Shown: positions 35,271 to 43,952 of the stretch, in pieces
Layout: every line of letters begins with the position of its first letter
Numbering within the stretch: the stretch's first letter is position 1
From: Duganella sp. 1411
Lineage (GTDB): Bacteria > Pseudomonadota > Gammaproteobacteria > Burkholderiales > Burkholderiaceae_D
DNA: 64,000 bases
Assembly (NCBI RefSeq): GCF_017833525.1
Contig: NZ_JAFICD010000004.1
Span: forward strand, 372,001 to 436,000
Reading direction: 5' to 3'
The notes under the pieces: model-generated
The model's input: the letters and a program-made list of their open reading frames with translations, nothing else
Databases searched by the model: none
What the model was told of the DNA's origin: nothing
Position numbers and translations under genes: made by a program

Positions 35271-36434
35271 TCAGCCCTTCTGTTTGGTGCCATCGACCCG
35301 CGTATCGGCCGGCTTGTCGGCCCCGGCGATGCGCACCTTGCCGCCCGGCCGCAGGTTTTGCTTGCCGTCGACGATGATTTGTTCGCCGCCGCTCAGGCCG
35401 GACACGGCGGCCAGGTCGCCGAACGCGTGCAGCCGCTTGATGTTGACCACCTTGGCCGACTGGTCGACATCGACCGCGTAGACGAAGGTGCCGCGGGTAT
35501 TGCTGATGATAGCGTTTTGCGGGATCACCGTCGCGTCTTTCAGCACGTGGGAGATCAGCTCGGCGTTGACGTACTGGCCCGGCCACAGGCTGGCGTTCCT
35601 GTTGTCGAACTGGGCCTTGACGCGGATCACGCCGGCCACCGGGTCGACCGTGTTGTCGATGAAGCTGAGCACGCCGCTGACTTGCTTGTCCGAGTTGCCC
35701 GGCACCACCTTGACCGGCACCGCGCCGCGCTGCTTGGCCTCCAGCAGCGCGCCCAGCGCCGATTCCGGCAGCGTGAAGGCGACGTTGATCGGATCGAGCT
35801 GGGTGACGGTCGCCAGCGACGTCTCCAGCTGCACCAGGCTGCCCGGATAGACGTTGATGGCGCCGACCCGGCCCGTCATCGGCGCGCGGATCGTCGTGTA
35901 GCTGGCGTCGACGCCAACGGCGCGGGCGGCGGCGATGTCGGCGTCGAGCAGCGCGCGGGCCGAGTCGACCTGGCTCTTGAGCGTGTCGACGGCGCCCTGG
36001 GCGACGAATTTCTGCGCCAGCAGTTCCATCGAGCGCTGGTACTGGCGCTCGGCGTCGGCCAAGGTGGCGCGGTCGCGCGCGACCTGGGCTTGCGCCTTCT
36101 GCACATTGGCGCGCTGGCTGCGGTCGTCCAGCGTAAACATCAGCTCGCCGGATTTGACGAACTGCCCCTCCTTGATGTGGACCTTGGCGATGGTGCTGGT
36201 GGTTTGCGGATGCAGGTCGACGGTGCTGACCGGCGTGACCGTGCCGTTGGCCTGCAGCACGACGGCGACGTCGCGGCGCGTGGGCGCGACGACGCTGACG
36301 GTGGTCGGCCCCTGCGGACCGTTCTTCGACGGCGCGCCGGCCTGCTGGCCCGACGCCCCGTGCGTGGCGTACCAGACGCCGCCGACGACGATGACGAGGG
36401 CGCCCACCAAATATGCTACCGAAGATTTTTTCAT
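35271..36434 (-). CDS. RND efflux periplasmic adaptor (MdtA-like)
   Basis: 387 residues. N-terminal membrane anchor (YLVGALVIVVGGVWYATHG), then lipoyl and hairpin region (VKSGELMFTLDDRSQRANVQ), RAPMTGRVGAINVYPGSLVQ and the barrel (VPVKVVPGNSDKQV to YVNAEL). Typical membrane fusion protein connecting the RND pump to an outer-membrane channel. It forms an operon with the pump (three-base gap) and lies downstream of the two-component genes. Its leader holds a 12-bp tandem array. Confidence 0.95.
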   Translation of the reverse strand: MKKSSVAYLVGALVIVVGGVWYATHGASGQQAGAPSKNGPQGPTTVSVVAPTRRDVAVVLQANGTVTPVSTVDLHPQTTSTIAKVHIKEGQFVKSGELMFTLDDRSQRANVQKAQAQVARDRATLADAERQYQRSMELLAQKFVAQGAVDTLKSQVDSARALLDADIAAARAVGVDASYTTIRAPMTGRVGAINVYPGSLVQLETSLATVTQLDPINVAFTLPESALGALLEAKQRGAVPVKVVPGNSDKQVSGVLSFIDNTVDPVAGVIRVKAQFDNRNASLWPGQYVNAELISHVLKDATVIPQNAIISNTRGTFVYAVDVDQSAKVVNIKRLHAFGDLAAVSGLSGGEQIIVDGKQNLRPGGKVRIAGADKPADTRVDGTKQKG

Positions 36435-36463
36435 GTGTTTGAGCCAGTTTTACTGCTGAAATT

Positions 36464-36511
36464 GTTGCTTGATTAGTTGCTGGATTAGTTGCTTGATTAG
36501 TTGCCGGATTT
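36464..36511. repeat. Four tandem 12-bp units in the RND adaptor leader
   Basis: Plus strand units GTTGCTTGATTA, GTTGCTGGATTA, GTTGCTTGATTA, GTTGCCGGATTT. They lie between the histidine kinase stop (36620) and the adaptor start (36434). The sense-strand unit TAATCAAGCAAC shares 8 of 12 positions with the ccsB-leader unit AAACCAAGCGGC. Confidence 0.75.
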
Positions 36512-36619
36512 ATTGCTCTGGTGCACAAGGGCGAAGCATTGTCGCACGGTTTTATGCGCAAAACCGGGCCGTCCGGGCCGGTGTGGCTTTTTTGCCCGGA
36601 CGCGGAAAGCCGCGCGCGC

Positions 36620-37972
36620 TCAACGTCCGGCGTAGTATTCGGGCACCACCAGGGTCACCTCCAGCCCGCCGTCGGCGTGGTTGGCCAGCACCACGTTGGC
36701 GCCGTGCTGCTCGGCGATATTGCGGGCGATGGTCAGGCCCAGGCCGGTGCCGCCGGACTCGCGCGAGCGCGACGTCTCGATGCGGTAGAACGGTTCGAAC
36801 ACACGCGCCATCTGGTCGTCGGCGATGCCGGGGCCGCCGTCGCGGATGCGGATGCGCGCCGCGCCCACCAGCCGCTCGACGGTAACGTTGGCGTGATGGC
36901 CATACTTGACGGCGTTGTCGATCAGGTTGACCAGGCAGCGGCGGATCGCCAGCGGCCGGCCCATCAGCGCCATGCCGGCCTTGCCGCTCAATTCGACCGG
37001 CTGGCCGCTGTCGGTGGCGTCGCTGCACACACTGTCGAGCAGCGAATCGAGGTCGAGCGCCTGCATGGTCTCGGTGGTGTCCATGCTGCGCGCCAGGTCC
37101 AGGCCCTCCTTGACCATCTGCTGCATGGCCGACAGGTCGTCGATCAGGCGCTGCTGCAGGTCCGGGTTGTCGACCTTTTCCAGCCGCAGGCGCAGGCGCG
37201 TGAGCGGCGTTTGCAGGTCGTGCGTGATGGCCGCCAGCATCTGCGTGCGCTGCATGATGTGCTGGCGGATGCGCGCCTGCATGGCGTTGAAGGCGGCGCT
37301 GGCCTGGCGGATCTCGGCCGCGCCGCTGAGCGCCACCGGCGGATGGTTGATGTCGTTGCCCAGGTCCTTGGCGGCCTGCGCCAACCGCTTGAGCGGGCGC
37401 ATCGTCATGCGCGTGACCAGATAGGCCAGCGCCGCCACGCTGAACAGGAAAGGCAGCAGCGCCAGCAGTTCGCTGTACTCGGTGGCCGGTTTCTCCGGCG
37501 GCGGCAGGATCGACAGCTTGAGCAGGGCGCCGTCGCTCAGGCGCACGCGCATCGCCTCGCAGGCGCCGCCCCATTGCGACGGCGCGAAGATGTAGCTCTG
37601 GCGCGGCTGGTAGCATTCCGGCGGGCGCACCGCCAGCGGCAGCAGCGCGATGCCCTTGCCCAGGCGCCGCTGCAGGCGGACCGAGAACTCGGTCGGCCCG
37701 GTGGTGGCGGCCAACGGTTGGTCCGGGCGCTGCAGCAGGATGGTGCCGCGCGTGGCCATGCGCAGATAGGTCGAGCGCGACGGCTCGGCCAATGCCTCGG
37801 CGGTCGAGATCAACTGCTCGGCGCGCTCCATCGCGTGGAAGTCGCGGTAGCGTTCGAAGGCGCGGGTGCGCTCGCCGACGGACAGCCATTGCGTCAGCGC
37901 CGCCGAGGCGATGATGCCGAACAGCAGCACGGCAAACACGCGCCCGGTCATCGAGCCGAGGAAGGCTTTCAA
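36620..37972 (-). CDS. Sensor histidine kinase of the RND operon
   Basis: 450 residues from a TTG at 37972, which overlaps the response-regulator stop (TTGA) and has GGTGGAG upstream; an ATG at 37951 lacks a ribosome site. Membrane segment 1 about 10-28, periplasmic sensor about 30-165, segment 2 about 168-187, HAMP, then HisKA with the phospho-accepting H251 (AAITHDLQTPLTRL). N-box NLIDNAVKYG and G-boxes DGGPGI and GGTGLGL complete the ATPase domain. Paired with the OmpR-type regulator and probably controls the pump. Confidence 0.9.
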   Translation of the reverse strand: MKAFLGSMTGRVFAVLLFGIIASAALTQWLSVGERTRAFERYRDFHAMERAEQLISTAEALAEPSRSTYLRMATRGTILLQRPDQPLAATTGPTEFSVRLQRRLGKGIALLPLAVRPPECYQPRQSYIFAPSQWGGACEAMRVRLSDGALLKLSILPPPEKPATEYSELLALLPFLFSVAALAYLVTRMTMRPLKRLAQAAKDLGNDINHPPVALSGAAEIRQASAAFNAMQARIRQHIMQRTQMLAAITHDLQTPLTRLRLRLEKVDNPDLQQRLIDDLSAMQQMVKEGLDLARSMDTTETMQALDLDSLLDSVCSDATDSGQPVELSGKAGMALMGRPLAIRRCLVNLIDNAVKYGHHANVTVERLVGAARIRIRDGGPGIADDQMARVFEPFYRIETSRSRESGGTGLGLTIARNIAEQHGANVVLANHADGGLEVTLVVPEYYAGR

Positions 37973-38694
37973 GGCAGCGGCTCCACCGTGACCTGGCCGG
38001 CCAGCACGTAGCCGCCGTTGCGCACGGTCTTGATAATTTGCGGCACGCGCGCGTCCTCGCCGAGCTTCTGGCGCAGGCGGCTGATCTGGATGTCGATCGA
38101 GCGGTCGAACGGATCGGCGTCGCGGCCCTGCGTCAGGTTCAGCAGCTGGTCGCGGTTGAGCACGCGGTTCGGGTGTTCGAGGAAGACCTTGAGCAGGCGG
38201 AATTCGGCGCCCGACAGCATGATGACGATGCCGTCCGGATTGAGCAGGTGGCGCGCGGTCAGGTCCAAGGTCCAGTTGGAAAAGCGCATCTGCTGCGCCT
38301 TGTCGGCGCCGCCGCTGGGCATGGCGTTGCTGCGGCGCAGGACGCTGCGGATGCGCGCCAGCAGCTCGCGCGGCTCGAACGGCTTGGGCAGGTAGTCGTC
38401 GGCGCCCATCTCCAGGCCGAGGATGCGGTCGAGCGGCTCGCCGCGCGCGGTCAGCATGATGACCGGCAAGGTCGATTGCGAGCGCAGCTTGCGGCACAAG
38501 GTCAGGCCGTCGTCGCCGGGCAGGTTCAGGTCGAGCACGACCAGGTCGGGTTTGGCTTCGTCGAGCATCTTCCACATGGCCAGGCCGTCGGCGGCGCACA
38601 GCGCCCGGTAGCTGTTCGATTCCAGGTAGTCGGCCAGCAAGGTGCGGATGTCGCGATCGTCGTCGACGATCAGAATTGTAGATGTGGGTTCCAT
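37969..38694 (-). CDS. OmpR-family response regulator of the RND operon
   Basis: 241 residues. Receiver domain with D55 as the phospho-acceptor (LVVLDLNLPGDDG), conserved acidic pair near D11-D12, K at about 104 in YLPKPFEPREL. C-terminal winged helix with RSIDIQISRLRQKLGEDARV. It is coupled to the kinase by overlapping stop and start codons. A direct repeat TTGTAT at 38738-38753 lies between it and the divergent Spy-like gene. The arrangement suggests autoregulation and control of the pump and Spy-like genes. Confidence 0.93.
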   Translation of the reverse strand: MEPTSTILIVDDDRDIRTLLADYLESNSYRALCAADGLAMWKMLDEAKPDLVVLDLNLPGDDGLTLCRKLRSQSTLPVIMLTARGEPLDRILGLEMGADDYLPKPFEPRELLARIRSVLRRSNAMPSGGADKAQQMRFSNWTLDLTARHLLNPDGIVIMLSGAEFRLLKVFLEHPNRVLNRDQLLNLTQGRDADPFDRSIDIQISRLRQKLGEDARVPQIIKTVRNGGYVLAGQVTVEPLP

Positions 38695-38737
38695 GCCTTA
38701 ATTATCCTTAGTTCGGCGGCGCCTGACCAATCACCAA

Positions 38738-38753
38738 TTGTATCGTCTTGTAT
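38738..38753. promoter_or_regulatory. Direct repeat, possible response-regulator site
   Basis: TTGTAT-CGTC-TTGTAT with a 10-base period, in the 210-base spacer between the response regulator (minus) and the Spy-like gene (plus). The inverted sequence ATACAA recurs at about 38779. No other gene is visible in this spacer. Confidence 0.4.
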
Positions 38754-38904
38754 ATGGCAGTTGAGGCGAAACATCTGGATACAAAGACCAGGATTCGGGA
38801 AACGTCATGGCAATCTTCGGCTGCGAAGATGGCTTCAAGCGCGGAAACAAAGCACCGCGATATTGGATGAATCCCTGAACTACTCATCGATAAAGGAAAT
38901 GATC

Positions 38905-39381
38905 ATGAACCTCTTCCGCAAAAGCATACTGGTCGGTTTCACGGTGCTGGGCATGGCCGCCGCGCACGCGCAGGACACGGCGCCGGCCACCGGCCACGAC
39001 AAGGCAGCCAACATGGAGCAGCACCGCGCCAAGATGTCGGAGATGTACGCCAAGCGCCAGGCCAGGCTGCACGATCAGCTGAAGCTGACGGCGCAGCAGG
39101 AATCGGCCTGGGCCGCTTATCAGGCGGCGATCAAGCCGGCGATGCCGGACGGACCGCGGCCGCAGCGCGGCGCGTTCGCCAAGCTGTCGGCGCCCGAACG
39201 TTTAAGCAAGATGATCGAAATGACCAAGCAGCACGAAGCGAAAATGGAAGCGCATCTGACCGCGCTGACGGCGTTCTACGGGCAGCTGACGCCGGAGCAG
39301 AAGGCGGTGTTCGACGACCACGCGATGGGCGGCAAGCACGGCGGCCACGGCTGGCGCGGCGGCTGGCGTCATCACGGCTGA
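38905..39381 (+). CDS. Spy/CpxP-like periplasmic protein (LTXXQ family)
   Basis: 158 residues from the ATG at 38905 with AAGGA upstream. Signal peptide ending in AAHAQ. Two LTXXQ-type motifs (LKLTAQQESAWAAYQAAI and YGQLTPEQKAVFDDH) place it with Spy/CpxP, ATP-independent periplasmic chaperones. The C-terminus is His/Gly/Trp-rich (GGKHGGHGWRGGWRHHG), which may bind metal. It is divergent from the response regulator of the RND operon. In E. coli the BaeSR system also controls both spy and the mdtABC pump. Confidence 0.85.
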   Translation: MNLFRKSILVGFTVLGMAAAHAQDTAPATGHDKAANMEQHRAKMSEMYAKRQARLHDQLKLTAQQESAWAAYQAAIKPAMPDGPRPQRGAFAKLSAPERLSKMIEMTKQHEAKMEAHLTALTAFYGQLTPEQKAVFDDHAMGGKHGGHGWRGGWRHHG

Positions 39382-39394
39382 TCTGGATCGACGC

Positions 39395-39480
39395 AAACCC
39401 GCACGGCCATGCGGGGTCGTACCCCGCCGGGTACGACCCCTAAGTGGTACGGCATGCGTATTGGCAAACGCGTACGGGTT
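39395..39480. repeat. Intergenic palindromic repeat, family A, copy 3
   Basis: AACCCGCACGGCCA, then GGGGTCGTACCCC and GGGTACGACCCC (39413-39440), then a tail with GGCATGCGTATTGGCAAACG and CGTACGGGTT. The dsbD stop codon sits at its right edge, the Spy-like stop just to its left. Confidence 0.8.
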
Positions 39481-41378
39481 TATGGAAACGCCCGCGACAG
39501 CGAAGCGTGAAACTGGCCGGCGTTCTGATACCCGATCACGCGCGCCCCAGGCACCTCCGTGCCCTTGCCATCGAACAGGATAATCCCCGGCGGCCCGAAC
39601 AACCCAAACCGCTTCAGCATCGCCTTGTCGTCGGCATCGTTGGCCGTCACGTCGACCTGCAGCAGCACGGTGTTGGCCAGCTTGTCGCGCACCTTGGCGT
39701 CGACGAAGGTCAGCTTCTCCATCTCCTTGCACGACACACACCAGTCCGCGTAGAAATCCAGCATGGCGGTCTTGCCGTCGGTTTGCGCCAGCACCGCGTC
39801 GAGCTGCGCCACGGTCTTGATGCGCTGGAACGCCAGCGGCGCATGCTGCTTGCCGGTCAAATGCGCCAGCGGCGCCAGCGGATCGCGGCCGCCGCTGACC
39901 ACGCCGACCAGCTGCGTCAGCCCCAGCACGGCGACCACCACGCCCACCATCCTGCCGACCCAGCGCCCCGAATTGAGCAGCACATACATGCCGTAGCCAA
40001 CCAGCAGCGCGGCCCAGCCCATCATCTGCACGGCCGCCGGCAACACCGGCGACACCAGCCACCACGCCATCGCCAGCATCAGCACGCCGAAGAAGCGCTT
40101 GACCGCATCCATCCACTTGCCGGCCTTCGGCAGCAAGGCGCCGGCCGACACGCCCACCAGGATCAGCGGCACGCTCATGCCGGCCGCCATCGCGAACAGC
40201 GCGGCGCCGCCGATGACGACGTCGCGCGTCTGGCTGATGTAGACCAGCGCGGCGGCCAGCGGCGCGGCCACGCACGGTCCCACGATCAGCGCCGAGATCG
40301 CGCCCATGATGAACACGCCGGCCAGCTTGCCCGACGACTGGCGGTTGGAGACGCCGCTCAATCTGGACTGCAGCGCGGCCGGCACCTGCAGGTCGTAGTA
40401 GCCGAACATCGACAGCGACAGCACCGCCATCAGCACGGCGAAGGAGCCCAGCACCCACGGGTTTTGCAGCGCGGCGGACAAGCCCTCGCCGGCCAGGCCG
40501 GCGGCCACGCCGAGCGCGGTGTAGACGATGGCCATGCCCAATGAATAAGTGACGGACAGCAGCAGGCCGCGGCCGCGGCTGCCGCGATCGCCCTCGCCGA
40601 CGATGATCGACGACAGGATGGGCACCATCGGCAGCACGCACGGCGTGAACGCCAGGCCCAGCCCGAGCAGCGCGAACAGCGGCAGGATGACCAGCATGCT
40701 GCCGGTCTTGAGGGCGGCCTCCAGCCGGCCCGACTCGCTGGCCGGCGCGGCCACGACGGCGGCGGCCGGCGCCGGCGGCGCGACGATGTCCTCGGCGGTC
40801 GGCTTGGGGATGGTGTAGATGCTGACGCCGGGGCTGACGGCGGCCGGCTTGCCTTCGCCGACGGCCGGGGCCGGGCTGGCGGCGGCGGGCGGCGTCGCGG
40901 CGGCGGGCTTGGCGGCGGATTGGGCGGCGGCGGGCGGCGCCGGCAACGGCACCGAGCCGCTGCCGGTCAGCTGGACCTTGTAGTCTTGCGGCGAATAGCA
41001 CAGGCCTTTTTCCGAGCAGCCCTGGCCGCTGGCCAGCAGCGTGAACGGGCCGTCGACGTCGACCGGGATCGTGATGGTGACGTTCTGGCGGTAGGTTTCG
41101 ACGTCTTTCTCGAAGGTGGCGTCGTAATGGACTTTGCCCGGCGGGATGGCCGGCGTGCCGAGCTTGGCGCCCGCCGCGCTGAACTTGAACTGCTCGCGGT
41201 ACATATAGTAACCGTCGGCGATCTGGAAATTGACGGCGACCGTATGGCCGTCGACCATGCGCGCGGAAAACTTGAACGCCTGCGCGGGCTCGAGGAAGTC
41301 CTGGGCGCGGACTTGCGCGCTCAACAGCACGGCGATCAGGGACAACAGCGTGGCAATAAGACGGGCGAAACGGAACAT
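39480..41378 (-). CDS. dsbD: DsbD, thiol:disulfide interchange protein
   Basis: 632 residues. Signal peptide; N-terminal periplasmic domain with its cysteine pair (GQGCSEKGLCYSP); a Pro/Ala linker; eight-segment membrane domain with FTPCVLPMVPIL; C-terminal thioredoxin-like domain with DWCVSCKEME. It transfers electrons from cytoplasmic thioredoxin to periplasmic partners, including the cytochrome c maturation pathway. It therefore links functionally to ccsB/resB at 2.4-5.8 kb, which are separated from it by the accessory stretch. ATG at 41378. Confidence 0.96.
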   Translation of the reverse strand: MFRFARLIATLLSLIAVLLSAQVRAQDFLEPAQAFKFSARMVDGHTVAVNFQIADGYYMYREQFKFSAAGAKLGTPAIPPGKVHYDATFEKDVETYRQNVTITIPVDVDGPFTLLASGQGCSEKGLCYSPQDYKVQLTGSGSVPLPAPPAAAQSAAKPAAATPPAAASPAPAVGEGKPAAVSPGVSIYTIPKPTAEDIVAPPAPAAAVVAAPASESGRLEAALKTGSMLVILPLFALLGLGLAFTPCVLPMVPILSSIIVGEGDRGSRGRGLLLSVTYSLGMAIVYTALGVAAGLAGEGLSAALQNPWVLGSFAVLMAVLSLSMFGYYDLQVPAALQSRLSGVSNRQSSGKLAGVFIMGAISALIVGPCVAAPLAAALVYISQTRDVVIGGAALFAMAAGMSVPLILVGVSAGALLPKAGKWMDAVKRFFGVLMLAMAWWLVSPVLPAAVQMMGWAALLVGYGMYVLLNSGRWVGRMVGVVVAVLGLTQLVGVVSGGRDPLAPLAHLTGKQHAPLAFQRIKTVAQLDAVLAQTDGKTAMLDFYADWCVSCKEMEKLTFVDAKVRDKLANTVLLQVDVTANDADDKAMLKRFGLFGPPGIILFDGKGTEVPGARVIGYQNAGQFHASLSRAFP

Positions 41379-41544
41379 GAAAACCTTCTATCGGCGGAGG
41401 GGTCGTTGGAGCAAGTGGGATAGTACACCGAGCCGTGGTTTCACGCCCGCGCCCGGCCGGGGCGGCAAGCGCTCCGTGCCGCCAGCATGCCGGCCTGCGC
41501 GTTTTGTGCGAAACTCAACTTTTACCGATCCGGAGCCCGCACCG

Positions 41545-43215
41545 ATGTCTACGTTACGCCCCCTGCTGTTTTCCGCCCTGGCGCTGGCCGCCGTTCCGAC
41601 ACTGGCGCAGGCGCCGGCCAAGGCGCTGGCCGCCGTGTCGGCCGACGATTTGCTCGAGCATATCAAAGTCCTGGCGTCCGACGACTTCGAGGGCCGCGCG
41701 CCCGGTTCGGCCGGCGAGGCCAAGACGGTGGCGTATCTGGAGCGGGAATTCAAGAAGCTGGGCCTGAAACCGGGCAATCCGAACGGCACGTGGGTGCAGC
41801 CGGTGCCGATGCGCGGCATGACGCCGACGCCCGCCTTTAGCTACGACATCGGCGGCAAGACGGTGGCGCTGAACTTCCCGGACGATTATGTCGCCCATTC
41901 GACCAGCGAGCCGACCACCGTCACTGTCGATAAATCCGAGCTGGTGTTCGTCGGCTACGGCGTGCAGGCGCCGGAATACGGCTGGGACGATTACAAGGGC
42001 GTCGACGTGCGCGGCAAAACCATCTTGATGCTGATCAACGATCCGGCCGTGCCCGATCCGAAGCATCCCGCCGAGCTGGACCCGGCCATGTTCAAGGGCA
42101 AGGCGATGACTTACTACGGCCGCTGGACCTACAAATACGAGATCGCCGCCAAGCTGGGCGCGGCGGCGGCCATCATCATCCACGAGACCAAGCCGGCGGC
42201 CTATCCGTGGGACGTGGTGCGCAGCGGCGGCAACGGCGAGAACTTCAGCCTGCTGCGCGACGGCCCCGATCCGGACGCGCCGGCCGTGCCGGCCTGGATG
42301 CAGCTGGACCAGGCCAAGGCGATGATGGCCGCCGCCGGCTACGATTTCGACACCCTCAAGCGGCAGGCGCTGACCAGGGGCTTCCGGCCGGTCAGCCTGA
42401 AGGGCACGGCCAGCTTCAAGATCGACAACACGGCGCGCACCGTCAACTCGAACAACGTGGTGGCGATGATCCCGGGCAGCGATCCCAAGTTGAAGGATGA
42501 ATTCGTCATCTACAGCGCGCACTGGGACCACCTGGGCGTCGACGAGCGGCTGCCGGGCGGGCGCAGCAAACAGATCTATCACGGCGCGCTCGACAACGCC
42601 TCGGGTGTGGCGGCGCTGATGGAGATCGCCAAGGCCTACCAGGCCTTGCCCAAGGCGCCGAAGCGCTCGATCCTGTTCCTGGCCACCACCGCCGAGGAGC
42701 GCGGCTTGCTGGGCGCGAAATACTACGCCAGCCATCCGTTGTATCCGCTCAAGAAGACGGTGGCCAATATCAATATCGACGGCATCAACGCCTGGGGCAA
42801 GACGGCGCAGATCGAGAACGTGACGTCCGGGCATTCGAGCATCGACACGCTGCTGGCCAAGTACGCCAAGGCGCAGGGCCGGGTGATGGACGGCGATTCG
42901 CGCTCCGAGCTGGGCAGCTTCTACCGCGCCGACCAGCTGGAGTTCGCGCGGGCCGGGGTGCCGGTGCTGTACACCAAGGCGCGCAGCCGCTATTTGAACC
43001 AGCCGGACAATTATGCGCGGGAGAAGGTGGATTATTACTTCGCCAAGGATTATCACCAGGTGAGCGACGACGTGCGCACCGATTGGGATTTCAGCGGCGG
43101 CGTACAGGACATCCAGTTGCTGTTCCAGGTGGGGCTCGACATCGCGCAGGGCGTGACGCCGACGTGGAATCCCGGGTCGGAGTTCAAGGCGGCTGGCGAT
43201 CAGCGCCTCAGGTAA
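41545..43215 (+). CDS. M28-family zinc peptidase, secreted
   Basis: 556 residues from the ATG at 41545, with a signal peptide (LLFSALALAAVPTLAQA). A protease-associated (PA) domain lies in the middle. The zinc ligands are visible in SAHWDHLGVD, GALDNASGVAALMEIA, TAEERGLLGA and NINIDGINAWG. It should be a periplasmic or secreted aminopeptidase-type enzyme. It stands alone between dsbD (divergent) and rplQ (convergent). Confidence 0.9.
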   Translation: MSTLRPLLFSALALAAVPTLAQAPAKALAAVSADDLLEHIKVLASDDFEGRAPGSAGEAKTVAYLEREFKKLGLKPGNPNGTWVQPVPMRGMTPTPAFSYDIGGKTVALNFPDDYVAHSTSEPTTVTVDKSELVFVGYGVQAPEYGWDDYKGVDVRGKTILMLINDPAVPDPKHPAELDPAMFKGKAMTYYGRWTYKYEIAAKLGAAAAIIIHETKPAAYPWDVVRSGGNGENFSLLRDGPDPDAPAVPAWMQLDQAKAMMAAAGYDFDTLKRQALTRGFRPVSLKGTASFKIDNTARTVNSNNVVAMIPGSDPKLKDEFVIYSAHWDHLGVDERLPGGRSKQIYHGALDNASGVAALMEIAKAYQALPKAPKRSILFLATTAEERGLLGAKYYASHPLYPLKKTVANINIDGINAWGKTAQIENVTSGHSSIDTLLAKYAKAQGRVMDGDSRSELGSFYRADQLEFARAGVPVLYTKARSRYLNQPDNYAREKVDYYFAKDYHQVSDDVRTDWDFSGGVQDIQLLFQVGLDIAQGVTPTWNPGSEFKAAGDQRLR

Positions 43216-43226
43216 CGCGGGCCGCC

Positions 43227-43312
43227 AACCCGGCATGCGTATTGCGATACGCATGCGTCGCTGTTCAGGGGTCGTACCCCGCGGGGTACGACCCCGGTTG
43301 GCCGTGCGGGTT
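43227..43312. repeat. Intergenic palindromic repeat, family A, copy 4 (inverted)
   Basis: Opposite orientation to copy 3: AACCCGGCATGCGTATTGCG on the left, GGGGTCGTACCCC and GGGGTACGACCCC (43268-43295), then TGGCCGTGCGGGTT on the right. It lies 12 bases after the M28 stop and just before the rplQ-side terminator. Confidence 0.8.
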
Positions 43313-43315
43313 AAC

Positions 43316-43346
43316 AAAAAAAGCCAGGCTGAGCCTGGCTTTTTTC
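43316..43346. terminator. Bidirectional terminator between the M28 gene and rplQ
   Basis: A-tract, stem AAGCCAGGC (43321-43329) and GCCTGGCTT (43333-43341), then TTTTT. Works in both directions and closes the ribosomal gene cluster. Confidence 0.92.
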
Positions 43347-43371
43347 TTAGACACTACAACAACTGCGAAGA

Positions 43372-43770
43372 TTACTCTTCAGCGGTTGGAGCGGCGTCGA
43401 TGTCGGTGACTTCTGGACGGTCCATCAGCTCAACGTAAGCCATTGGAGCGTTGTCGCCAACACGGAAACCCATTTTCAGGATGCGCAGGTAGCCGCCGTT
43501 GCGGTTTGCGTAGCGTGGGCCCAGTTCCGCGAACAGCTTCAGAACCATTTCACGATCGCGCAGACGGGAGAACGCCAGACGCTTGTTTGCCAGGGTGTCG
43601 GTCTTGCCCAGGGTCAGGATCGGCTCGATCACGCGACGCAGTTCTTTCGCTTTTGGCAGCGTGGTTTTGATGGCTTCATGACGCAGCAGGGAAACGGTCA
43701 TGTTGCGCAGCATTGCCAGACGGTGGGACGAGGTACGATTCAGTTTACGGAGGCCGTGACGGTGACGCAT
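43372..43770 (-). CDS. rplQ: Ribosomal protein L17 (bL17)
   Basis: 132 residues. The N-terminal RHRHGLRKLNRTSSHRLAML is diagnostic. Part of the 50S subunit near the exit-tunnel side. Last gene of the ribosomal cluster, separated from rpoA by 182 bases containing a strong hairpin (43852-43876). The short acidic C-terminal tail TDIDAAPTAEE is usual for this group. Confidence 0.98.
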   Translation of the reverse strand: MRHRHGLRKLNRTSSHRLAMLRNMTVSLLRHEAIKTTLPKAKELRRVIEPILTLGKTDTLANKRLAFSRLRDREMVLKLFAELGPRYANRNGGYLRILKMGFRVGDNAPMAYVELMDRPEVTDIDAAPTAEE

Positions 43771-43851
43771 GGTACTTCCTTTCAGGTGTTTAAATCCGAG
43801 TTCTTCGATCGCTCACGGTTGAAGTTGAGCGCGGACCGGTTCTAGGGATAA

Positions 43852-43876
43852 CGCCCGGCACAACATGTGCCGGGCG
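43852..43876 (-). other. Strong hairpin between rpoA and rplQ
   Basis: Perfect 11-base arms CGCCCGGCACA (43852-43862) and TGTGCCGGGCG (43866-43876) with a three-base loop, without a U tract. It could be an attenuator or an RNA-processing site that sets rplQ levels. Nothing else is recognised in the 182-base gap. Confidence 0.6.
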
Positions 43877-43952
43877 GGTGCTACAAAATGCAAATCAGTT
43901 GGCAACAGGGCAGAACATCGCTGCGCGATGTCCAGCGCTGTCGCCCAATTTG

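Noticed and set aside
36541..36600. Possible terminator between the histidine kinase and the RND adaptor
   Set aside because: The GGGCCGTCCGGGCCGG segment is mostly a direct repeat and gives only a five-pair stem with a weak T run; not convincing enough to list.
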